Assembly: GCA_944548615.1 (NCBI GenBank)
Contig: OX155957.1
Location: 22,093,535 to 22,157,534, forward strand
DNA: 64,000 nt
Origin: Micropterix aruncella
Taxonomy: Eukaryota > Arthropoda > Insecta > Lepidoptera > Micropterigidae
Direction: 5' to 3'
The notes under the pieces were generated by a model that worked only from the letters and a program-made list of their open reading frames with translations, was not told where the DNA came from and did not search any database. Within the stretch, counting starts at the first letter, position 1, and every line of letters begins with the position of its first letter. Below, piece by piece: positions 11,501 to 20,844 of the stretch. Made by a program: the position numbers and the translations under genes.

Positions 11501-12300
11501 CGATCAAGCGATTTCCTTCGATCGTATCAGTTACTGTTGTCGGCTTCGGAAATTTAGCACGCCAGTGCCTACTTTTGGACGCCCGCAGCGCAGTACGGTG
11601 ATCAATCAGCCGAGACAAACAAAACGGCCGGTCAGAAACAAAACACGAATCAAATGGAGGCCGATAGACGTATCGGTTATTGGTTATTGAAAACGCAACA
11701 ATGGATACGTGGCGGTTGGCTGTCTGGCCGTGTAACCACTATACGCCCGTTCCTGTTTCATATAAATGAGAGGAGGGTGACTTGCCAGTTGAGAGGCGCC
11801 TCGTCCCATCGCGCGCGCCTAGATAGACGAGCGTGATGTGCGCGCGCGACTCCAAATTGTTTCTCACCGCTGTCGAGGTAGGGAAGGCCAAGTTGCGGCC
11901 CGCGGCCGCTGTAGAAGCTCGATTTACCCTTAGGAAGCATCCCTCCATAATAATAATAATAAACTCTATATATGCACTTAAAAAATAGAACACAAATGGG
12001 CCGCAAGGCAATATCTTAGCGCTCGTCCACGCTGAAGGCGCGGGTGCTGTGGCGATCGCGAGAGCGGTTGTGGGCGCTATTGAGATCGGCGCGATGGTTG
12101 TGTGACGTCGTGTTGTCAGTAGTTGCGCACTCGAGTGCATTTCGAAATGGATTTAATGATTTAATGATAATGATTTTACACCTTATACAAAGAATTGAGA
12201 ATTCACTCACCAACGTTATTTTAGTAGGTATAGGTACTCGAATGCCCTTGAATGCTTTCGACTATATTTATGATTTGGATGTTGTATTATGATGTTTATA
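11501..12300. promoter_or_regulatory. Promoter-like CpG-rich segment, unproven
   Basis: At 11525-11535 the sequence GTATCAGTTACTG contains TCAGTT, the arthropod initiator motif. It is followed by a CpG-richer stretch with a short frame at 11654-11836 (60 codons, from ATGGAGGCCG) and further GC-rich sequence to about 12130. No downstream exon or homologous product is recognisable, so a host transcription start is only a possibility. Chance occurrence of such a short motif is common. Confidence 0.15.
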
Positions 12301-12328
12301 TCTGTGCCTCCTGTGAAAGGTGATTTAA
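12301..12328 (+). repeat. Left terminal inverted repeat of the 4.4-kb transposon
   Basis: The first 16 bases are identical to the reverse complement of the last 16 bases of the element. GGTGAT is also shared after two mismatches. Confidence 0.8.
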
Positions 12329-13110
12329 CTCGAGTTGTACCCTTTTTGTGATTTTTACATAGAAATTGTCAGAAAAAAATTACGATTTTTTTGGTACAAC
12401 TCAAGTCCTTCTATCTGCTATAGTTTCGGAGATAATTTGGTGCCAAGTGATATAACTGACAGAATTTCGGAAAAAATATCGTGAATTTAGATATAAGTCA
12501 AGTCGTAACCCCTTTAGGTCATTGCTTCACACATTTTTTTTTGTGCCTCGTGGTATAAGAGAGATTATATTAATTTACACACTTTATTTTTCAGTATATT
12601 TATCGTGAATATTGATATATTTAGAGTTATATCACTTTGCACCAATTTTTCTCCATACTGATTAGGGTATAACTCAACATGTACCTACTAATCCGAATCT
12701 AAAGTTGTGCCTGATTTGTGATAAGTGATGCATCTCGACTTACATCATTCGACACAAAGAATTTTTTATGTGTAAACGAATATAAATTGAGTTGTATCTA
12801 AAACTCAAACCAGATTTGTTTTTTTTTATTAATTACTAGATGTGCTATGTGATACAAGTACGAACATGACGAGAGTGGCGGGGGTGCGCGAGGCGAAGTG
12901 AGGGCGTGACGCGGGGTAGGAGATGCGCGGGCGTTAGTGTCGCTGCGGCCTTTATGAAGCTTGGTCACGTCCGAAGTCGCCATGGATCGACGCGTAAGTT
13001 GTTAGATGTATCATTTTACACGAAATTGCATAGTTTTGGATTTTTGTTTCATTATTGAATTAAATCACTTGACACAAAATAGATAGGTAGGTACCTATTG
13101 TAATGTAAAC
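12301..13110. repeat. Left subterminal repeat array
   Basis: Related motifs recur in both orientations at about 12319 (GTGATTTAACTCGAGTTGTA), 12393 (GTACAACTCAAGTCC), 12447 (GTGATATAACTGAC), 12627, 12668, 12722-12765, 12790, 13004-13024 (GATGTATCATTTTACACGA) and 13062. Similar words fill the right subterminal region at 16220-16720. Such arrays are typical of binding sites for an element's own transposase; that role here is inferred. Confidence 0.6.
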
Positions 13111-15731
13111 ATAGTCAAGGTACTAATCTTTACTTTTGCTATTTTGTTCCTATTAATTTGATTCACGATTGACTACCTACTCAAAGTGATTTTCCGCTTT
13201 TTTGGTTAACCTACTTTTGATGTTTTTTTACTATCTATCAGTACTAACTATCAGTAGTTTAGAGATACATAATTATTTTTTCCGTACTCTGATTCTAAAG
13301 AGTTTTCTTACAATTATTGCTCAATTAAAACCGGTAAGTACGTACCTTCTTACAGTACAGACGTTTATTTTTGTTTCAGTTGACGTTTCCGAAATCCCGA
13401 ATAGCTAAAATAATGGATTTAGCCACTAATGACGCAGCAAACATGAGTTCTCAATACCCCATCGAAGCTGAAATTAAACGAACAGAACAAAATAATAATA
13501 CCAATGAATGCGGCTACGGATACGAAGTAAGAGAACCAATTGAAGGATCACTGCCAGAAAAGTCTATTGAAAGTCCAGTCCCTACTATCAACGAACACCA
13601 GAATCCAATATCTTCAGATAATTCAACAGAAATGGTTATTGACAACGATAAGACGAACAAAACAAATGTAAATGCTTCCGAAAACCTGTTAGATGATTTG
13701 ACAGATGCAGGTTCATCAACCGATGGTGATTTTGGATCATCTAGCAGTGATGATTACATTTGCGGTACTGATGAATCTTCCTCATCCACTAATGACGAAA
13801 GAACTCCGGTTAAAAAGAGAAGAAAGAAAACGGCTACATCAGAAAATAATATTACGGTTCCTGAAACACCATCTCCAAATAATGCGAGCATATCAGAGAA
13901 TGCTCCCGCTGATTCCTTCTGGAAAAATAGCGGTATGAATAGTGGCGGAAAAAAGAAAAAAACAAGAAAAAGTGAGAAAGAAAGAAGACATGATAGAGTA
14001 AAGAGAAAACTTTTTCGTAACACTGGCTTGGAATACACAACAAAGTCAGGAAAAACTAAGAAAAGTCGTGAATTACGTGATCTAGACAACTGTCGTAAGA
14101 AGTGCAAAGATAGGCTACCATTGCATGTAAGGAAAAATCTTTTCGATACATATTGGAGTCTGGGAAGTTATGAAAGTAGGATCGATTATATGGCGAAATG
14201 CATTGAAGTTTGCGGAAAAAAAACGTCAAGGTCTTCTCCAAAGAAAAAACGCAACGTCAGCTTTAGATACTTCGTTCAAAGTTCTGATCTAACAAAACAT
14301 CAAATTTGTAAAGGATGTCTTTTGAAGACTTTCGACGAAAGTCATAAATTTCTACAAACGATTTGCGAAAAACTACGGGACAATGGCGGTCACCTTCCAC
14401 CACGTAAACGTCGAGTCGGTAAGTCGATTCCTGATTTCAAACTAAAGGAAATAAAAGCTCATATTGCCTGTTTCCCTTGCACAGAAAGCCACTACGGCCG
14501 TAACAAAACGACTAAGAAATTCTTGAATTCTGAACTCAACTTACAAGTTCTTTATAATTCGTACAAATTGAAGACAGAAACTCCAGTCAGCAAAACCATT
14601 TTCAAAAAGGTATTTGATACCATGAATTTGTCTTTCAAAAAACCATCAGTAGATACTTGTTCTAAATGTGACTCCATAAATATGAAACTTAAGTACGCAA
14701 CCGAGGCACAGGCTGCAGATTTGACGAAGGCACTCGAAGAGCACCAAGAAGCATTTAAGGCTGCTTACGAAGAAAAGAAAAAAGATAAACACCTGGCTCA
14801 GACATGCGATGATGTAATGGTAATAACATTTGATTTGCAACAATGTTTGCCCACCCCACACTTGCAAACGAATGTAGCATTTTACAAGAGACAGCTATGG
14901 ACGTACAATCTAACCATACATGATCTAAAAACAAACAAAGCGTTTTGCTACATGTGGCCGGAGTGTGAAGGGAATAGAGGAGCGAACGACATAGCTTCAT
15001 GTCTATACGATTTTATCATAAATCAACTGCCGCATTTAAACCCAAACGCCAAGAAGCTGATCATGTACTCAGATAGTTGCCCGGGTCAAAACAAGAATTC
15101 GATTGTTACAACAATGTTGATGCTAGTGGCTAAACTATCCCCTCAATTACAATCTATTGAACATAAATTTCTCGTACCCGGTCATACTCACATGGAGGCT
15201 GACACCGACCATGCGTTGATTGAGCGTAAGAAGAAGCACACGAGTATGGATATTCACTTGCCAAGAGATTGGTACCAGCTAGTGCGTACAGCTTCAAACA
15301 AAACAGCGAAGTTCACTGTTATCGAGATGACTCGTGATATGTTCTACGATTTCAACATTTTTTCAAAACAATGTTATACTCTCAGGAAAACCAATACAGA
15401 CAATGAAAAATTTCTGTGGTGCGACGTTCGATCTGTTTTGTATACCAAAGAAAACATGTCCCGTTTTTCTTACAAAAAAGAATTCAAGAATGTTGAGTAC
15501 ATGAACATGGATTGTTCTAAGCGGGGTAAAGCTTACGATATGATTACAATAAATACAGTACCGAAAGCCTACTATTCCAAGATTACTATTTCAACCGAAA
15601 AGAAGAAGGATCTATTGGATTTGCTGTGCTTTATTCATGAGAGCTCTCATGAGTTTTACAGAAGTCTGAGCTGCAAGAATGATGTCAAAGACACTGCTCC
15701 GGATAATGATGATGATTCTGATGATGAGTAA
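12982..15731 (+). CDS. Transposase-like protein, DUF7869-type RNase H-like domain, two exons
   Basis: A short first exon, 12982-12993, encodes MDRR and ends at a consensus donor (GTAAGTT). The acceptor TTTTTGTTTCAG ends at 13379, and exon 2 (13380-15731) continues in frame as LTFPKSR, giving 787 residues. An alternative start is the ATG at 13413 (772 residues). The N-terminal 200 residues are acidic and Ser-rich, then strongly basic, with a likely nuclear localisation signal (KKKKTRKSEKERR). A Cys-rich middle (CRKKC, CKGC, CFPC, CSKC) suggests zinc binding. The C-terminal half has conserved acids: D489 in VITFDLQQ, D569 in YSDSCPGQNKN and E610 in PGHTHMEADTDH. That spacing suits a DDE/RNase H-like nuclease. 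I recall this pattern as DUF7869, found in many animal mobile elements. An acidic tail ends the protein. Terminal repeats around the gene point to a transposase; domestication is less likely. Confidence 0.75.
12994..13379 (+). other. Predicted 386-bp intron in the transposase gene
   Basis: The donor CGC|GTAAGTT at 12994 and the pyrimidine-rich acceptor TTTTTGTTTCAG ending at 13379 join two frames in phase 0. A second donor-like CCGGTAAGTA lies at 13331-13340 inside the intron. RNA data would be needed to decide between them. Confidence 0.6.
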
Positions 15732-16159
15732 TTTTATGATATGATAGTTATGTTCATCTAACTCCCAAGACCTATTAAAGGTTTTATTTTGATTTAAGTA
15801 GGTACCTACGTACTTCTTTGTTCTCTTCATTCTTTTACCTCACTCATAGAGTCGAATTACTGCCTATAGGATAGGTTAACAGCTGTTAACTGTACTGTGT
15901 AAGTTTTAAAGTGTTAGCAATTTTGATGTTTATTATTTTTCTAGATTTTTTTAAGGATTCACACAATGGCTGTGCTGTTATGTTTTGTACTGAGTAGGTT
16001 CACTTTGATTATTGTGATAGCTGCGTAAGATTGATCTGTGTCATTTCTAAGTATTTAAGTTTAAGACTAATTGCATTTAAAAAGATCTCTATTTACTTCT
16101 TATAATTTTGATAAAACTGTGCCTTATTTGTAAGTAATTTCATAATTTTGAAGACTTTA

Positions 16160-16165
16160 ATAAAC
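16160..16165 (+). terminator. Candidate polyadenylation signal of the transposase gene
   Basis: AATAAA lies about 430 bp after the stop codon in an AT-rich 3' region, within the element. It is the clearest canonical hexamer between the stop and the right terminal repeat. Confidence 0.4.
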
Positions 16166-16219
16166 GTTAAGTATTTTTCTAAAACTTGTATTCATTTCCA
16201 CCATACATAGGTATTTTAA

Positions 16220-16740
16220 TGCAGGATATAACTGGACTTGTATCATTTAACACATTTTTATAAAGACTAGAATTTTAGCAAACTGATACAATTCAGGTAA
16301 AATATGAAAATAGAAGACTGAAGTAAAAAATTCGAATCTTTGGAGTATTATTTTTATCATTTGTTTGAGCTACATTGTGTTTTGAACATATTCTTATTAG
16401 TTATTGGATTTTTTCACTTCTTGTATATCACTTTACACAAAGACAACATAAATGTGCAACATGATTTAACTGTACTTGTATCATTTATCACGTAATTTTA
16501 TCACATATTAGAAATTAAAAAGGGTACAACTGCGAGTTTTTCATGAATTACTTCAAAAGTATAATATTTACCACAAAAATATAAAAACAGAATGAAAGTG
16601 GATGTTTCGATCTACAAAAGAAGGTACTTAAATGTAACCTAACCCACTTCGTTCATGAACTAGAATTTTTTAAATATTGTTTGGGCTGTCCTGTAAAGTA
16701 GTGATTTTTCAATTGTATCACCGGTCACAGGAGGCACAGA
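16220..16740. repeat. Right subterminal repeats and right terminal inverted repeat
   Basis: GATATAACTGGACTTGTATC (about 16225), ATATCACTTTACACAAAG (about 16425), GATTTAACTGTACTTGTATC (about 16463) and GGGTACAACTGC (about 16520) echo the left array. The terminal repeat occupies about 16713-16740 and ends GGAGGCACAGA. Confidence 0.65.
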
Positions 16741-16917
16741 TATGTAGTCTGATGTGGATATTTATGTTATTATGATGTGATTGCTAATAAAACGTTGTCG
16801 CAAAGAAAAAAATATATAAAATTTTGAAAAGCGACATAATAACAGGCAGAAGGTACCGGTGTGGTATTTGATTAAGACATGAAGTGGGGACTATTTTATT
16901 AACACGTCTCCGTCCGT
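16741..16917. other. Flank between transposon and non-LTR element
   Basis: About 180 bp of AT-rich sequence. TATTATGATGT occurs here and also just left of the transposon (about 12285), so both flanks may derive from one older repeat. Confidence 0.4.
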
Positions 16918-19118
16918 ATATAGTAGTAGTAGTAGTAGTAGTAGATGGAGTGGGGGGCTTGTTTCCAGCCCTTGATGTCACCTAGATCTGTAAGGTCTTT
17001 TGTAACTACCCACTGTGTGGTTAGGTCAATTGTCAGCTAGTAGCCCGGTACTTCTTACCAGACTAAGTAGGTCACTGACCTTCAAGTTGGGCAGATCGCT
17101 GGGTTCGAGAAAGGCTCGTCCCAGTAAACTGTGTCTTTTGGCGGCGAGCCCTGGACAGCGGCCAACAATGTGTATGCTGTCTTCAGGTTCCTCGCCACAT
17201 ATTCGGCAATCCTTGCTCTCAGTCAAGCCAAGGTTGAATAGATGAGCTCTAAGGGTCGTGTGTCCGGTGAGGAGACCGATAGTGGTTCTAAGGTTCTTCT
17301 TGCTCATGTCAAGTAGGGCCTTGGTTTTCTTCTGTAGTGGTTGCTCCATCATGGCTTTTGCCTGGCGACATCCCTGACTCTGTTTCCAGGAAGCCCGATG
17401 TTCCTGCTCCAAGCAGTCCCTGATGATTTTCTTACCTGTAGCGAAGGGGACCCCTACAGCTGGCTCCACTGGGCAATCCAGTGTGCCCAGTTTTGCCAGT
17501 CTATCGGCCTCTTCGTTTCCGGGTATGCCTTGGTGACCCGGTATCCACATTAGGGTGATTTTGTTGGATTTTCCCAATTTGTTGAGCTCCTGCATGCAGT
17601 CCCAGACCACAGAAGATTCTGTGGTGGCTTTAGCCAGAGCGTCCAGTGCTGCTCTGCTGTCAGAGCAGATGAGGATTTGTCTGTTTTTTACCTCAAGTCG
17701 ACTTTGTAGTTTTATGCATTCCAATATGGCAAGTACCTCGGCTTGGAAAACCGTAGCGTATTGTCCAAGGGGGATGCTGATTCTGTGGTTGGTTTTGGGT
17801 CCGTACACGCCTGCCCCAAAACGTCCATTTGTTCCTGAGCCGTCGGTGAACCAGGCGTCTGCGTTGTGGCTTTAAGCCACTGCGGATTTTTCCATTCTTC
17901 CCTGGTGGGGATTAGGATTTTATAGGATTTCTCTACCGAAATTTTTTTCCGTAGTCGATCCTGGGTCAGAGTGAATGGGCTTTTGTGGAGGAGGTTTAGC
18001 TCAGGATGATTGTGCCCTCCACGCTTCCACTCGCCCAAACACTTCAGTCTGTATGCTGTAAGTCTGGCGGAGTGGATGATGAGCTTGTCCAGAGGCGGGC
18101 AGCAGAGTGCCACCTCTAATCCCGTTGTTGGGGTGGTCTTCATGACGCCAGTTGGAGCCCTCAGGTAGTTACCTTGAAGGCTTTTAAGCATTTTTACTGT
18201 CTCAAGCTTTTTCACCCTGGACCACCAGACTATTGCAGCATAGGTTAGTCTAGGCAGCAGTACTGCCCTGTAGAGCCATAAGGCGACCCTGGGTTTGAAC
18301 CCTCAGGTTTTTCCCATGACTCTTTTGCACGTCCACAACGAGGCATAGAAGGTTGTTCTCTTGCGCTCGAGGTGGTGCTTCCAATTGAGCTTTGGGTCTA
18401 GATAGACTCCAAGGTATTTAACTACTGTAGCGTATTCTATCTCCTTATCCCAGAGCTTGAGACACTCAACGGGTTCGGGTTTGTATTTTCTGGTGAAAAT
18501 CATGGCCTCAGTCTTGCTTGGATTAGCGGATAGACCTCTGGCCTGGCACCAGTCTTGGGTGGTCTTAAGTGCTTTGTCCATGAGCTCCTTAAGTATTGAT
18601 AGGAAGTTTCCTCTGACTACTATGGCCACGTCATCAGCGTAGCCGTAGACAGAGAGGCCTAGGTTTTGTAGATCTATTAGGAGTTCGTCTACAACGATGC
18701 TCCACAAGAGGGGGGAGATGACTCCACCCTGTGGACAGCCCTTAGCGATTCCCGTGATGGAGGTGTCGCCTTGATAGACGGTCAGATTCCTATTTGATAG
18801 CATACTCAATGTCCAGTCAATAATGGTCTCTGGTATTCCTCGTCTGTGCATAGCGTTTTTTATAGTTGCATATGATGTGGTGTCAAATGCTCCTTCGATG
18901 TCCAGGAATACTCCCAGAGCGTAACCTTTCGCCGCTAACTGTGTCTCTATTGTGCTCACCAGGTGATGTAGGGCAGTGTCCGTAGATCTGCCCTCCCTAT
19001 AGGCATACTGAGCATCAGCAAGCGGTTGAAGAGCTAGGTGGTTGTTTTTCAAGTAGCCGTCAACTAGTCTCTCCAGTGATTTCAGGAGAAAGGAGGTGAG
19101 GCTAATGGGTCTGTAGTC
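16918..19118 (-). pseudogene. 3' half of an I-superfamily non-LTR retrotransposon (reverse transcriptase and RNase H)
   Basis: On the minus strand, 19118-18303 encodes the reverse transcriptase core: YREGRSTDTALHHL, FLDIEGAFD, GCPQGGVISPLLW and the catalytic YADDVAIV box. The frame goes on to 17712, but a TGA at about 18307 (after VMGKT) replaces a probable Trp. Near 17870 a frameshift moves the frame into an RNase H domain (17868-17026) with AEVLAI, SDSRAAL and WIPGHQGIPGNEEAD, then a C-terminal cysteine cluster (CRICGEE). The 3' end is a (CTA)n tract, plus-strand TAGTAG repeats at 16920-16942. The left part of the element (5' half) lies beyond the LTR retrotransposon at 26841 and beyond. 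An RNase H after the reverse transcriptase places it in the I superfamily; the finer clade is uncertain. Confidence 0.85.
19115..19118. repeat. Target-site duplication AGTC, left
   Basis: AGTC here and at 26837-26840 flanks the LTR retrotransposon. A 4-bp duplication is usual for Ty3/Gypsy integrases. Confidence 0.8.
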
Positions 19119-20201
19119 TATAACCGCAAAATACTAATTTCCGTGTTTGGAAGAAACACGGTAGAAACTACCAAAACCCAAAAGAATCAAAGTAAAAGGA
19201 CGCCACCTCCTTTTAAAGAAAAAGAAGGAAACTTATTCAAAAAAAAAGATACCCGAAAGAAATTTTTAAAAAAAGAAAAAAAGTTAACCTCAAAAAACTA
19301 TCTCAGGGAGTGGGCCAAATATTAATGAGCATTGGGTTTGGCCCTCAGAAAACCCTTTTCCTCAGACACACAAAAGACTACAGCACAAAAAGAAACACGA
19401 GAGTATGTAAAGTATCCGTGTTTATTCGCCCGCAGGCACCCTTCTTCAAATTCCGCTTATTGGCGTGTCACATGTGCTCATCCAAATAAAAATAACAGAA
19501 TTCCAGAAATGAATGTAAATTCCTTGACGTGGAGGCAATTCCCTTCACATTTAGCGACGATTTCGTCACTTATATAGCAGCAGTAATTATTCAAAAAAAC
19601 CAGAGGTGCCGACAGCTGCGATCAATAGAAAAATCCGTTAAAATCTCGAGGATCCTACGGGAAAAGCTACCCAAAATGAAATTAAAATGCTTACCAGATA
19701 AATCACACACACTTCACATCACAAATTTTACCGCCAGGCGGTTAATTTACGGCTTTCTTGTTTAATCTACTTTCTGCCTCCCTCGGCGGAGCAACAGCAC
19801 CTGCCCCGCCATTGTTAAAACAGGAAATGAGTCTAACCGAACACGTTTGACAACTCATTATTGCCAGAAACACGAATGTCTCTACTCTATGGCAAAGAGT
19901 GTAGATTTACTTCCAATTTTTTTTTTTAATCAAAGTTAAATTTTATGTAGGTTTTCTTTTTAATTAATATTATAATTTTTAGTTGTCATTCATTTATTTA
20001 TTTATTTATCTTTTAATAAATATATCTCCATAATAGCAACATTAATGTCATCTGACAGCTGTTAAGGAAAATTTTTGGATGATTTCAAAAAGCAACAATA
20101 AACAACATTTTCGGAACAGAAAAAGGTTATAGAAAACCCTGAGAAGTAACCTTTAATGATAATTCGGGACACAAGCGCAAAAAAAAGGAATTTCTGTTAC
20201 A
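19119..20201 (-). repeat. 3' LTR (1083 bp)
   Basis: The same 1083 bases occur at 25754-26836. The edges are set by the duplicated AGTC outside and by loss of similarity inside. The LTR holds a TTTA/ATTT microsatellite near 19990-20010. Open frames on the plus strand inside it (for example 19143-19325) recur unchanged in the other LTR and have no protein character. Confidence 0.9.
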
Positions 20202-20844
20202 GCCCCAACCCAAGAGAAAAATCGGGGGAGAAAAACCAACGATTTTGATTGAATCGTCCCGATTCACCAGCTACTACGAGCTTTACGCCACTAGAACAAC
20301 AACAACTCCTAACTTAACAAACCTTCTTCACGTTAACTATAATCAATTAATCCGTTCAGTAACAATAGCAGAGGCAAACTTTTACCAACTAAAACTTACA
20401 CCCATTACTCTTATCACCAGAGTAAGAAAAGAAAATCAAGAAATTAAACCCAACACCAACATAACCAAAAAAAAACTTATGGAACTCCGACAACTTCCAA
20501 CAACTAAGGAAGGATCAACTCATTGCGGATACCCGACTCCTACCGAAAACAACAATAACTCTGACGTTAAACCTCGACTAAACGTTTACTTACTAAGAGA
20601 CTATAGTAGTTGTCATTTACTACCTTTCATACCAATCCCCATTCATTCATCCCGGACATGAGACATTCTTACAACAATAATGCTAGATAGAAATGCTAGC
20701 ATGACTGACAAAACAAAATGATTTCAGCTATTGATACCACTTGGTACAATGCCTTTGTAAAGACAATTTAAAGGGCTCATTTTAGTTTCACCCAAGATAG
20801 ACAATTTTTGTAATAGAATGTTAACGCGAAGAACTCCGATACTA
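20202..20844 (-). other. Non-coding region between pol and 3' LTR
   Basis: About 640 bp without an envelope-like gene. A 138-codon plus-strand frame at 20245-20661 runs antisense to the element and is Asn- and Thr-rich without motifs. In element orientation the bases next to the LTR are TTGGGTTGGGGC, a weak polypurine tract. Confidence 0.6.

Larger units (their letters stand above)
12301..16740 (+). mobile_element. Complete DNA transposon with spliced transposase-like gene
   Basis: The left end TCTGTGCCTCCTGTGA is matched by its perfect inverse at 16725-16740, and the match continues as AA/CC then GGTGAT, giving an inverted repeat of about 28 bp with a few mismatches. The outer flanks are TA on each side (ATA before, TAT after), consistent with a short TA duplication, although the palindromic flank leaves this ambiguous. 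The element is 4440 bp and encloses one long gene. Both subterminal regions carry many variants of TGATATAACT, ACTTGTATCATTTAACAC and ACAACTCAAGT in both orientations, as expected of transposase-binding arrays. The gene has no internal stop, so the copy may be young. Confidence 0.75.

Noticed and set aside
13705..15000. Overlapping frames on both strands in the transposase gene
   Set aside because: They are shadows of the 786-codon frame, with Phe/Leu-rich or Arg-rich composition and no motifs.
19143..19765. Short plus-strand frames in the LTR, repeated at 25778-26400
   Set aside because: They recur only because the two LTRs are identical. They are short and antisense to the element.
20245..20661. 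138-codon plus-strand frame between pol and the 3' LTR
   Set aside because: It is antisense to the retrotransposon, Asn/Thr-rich and without any envelope or other motif.
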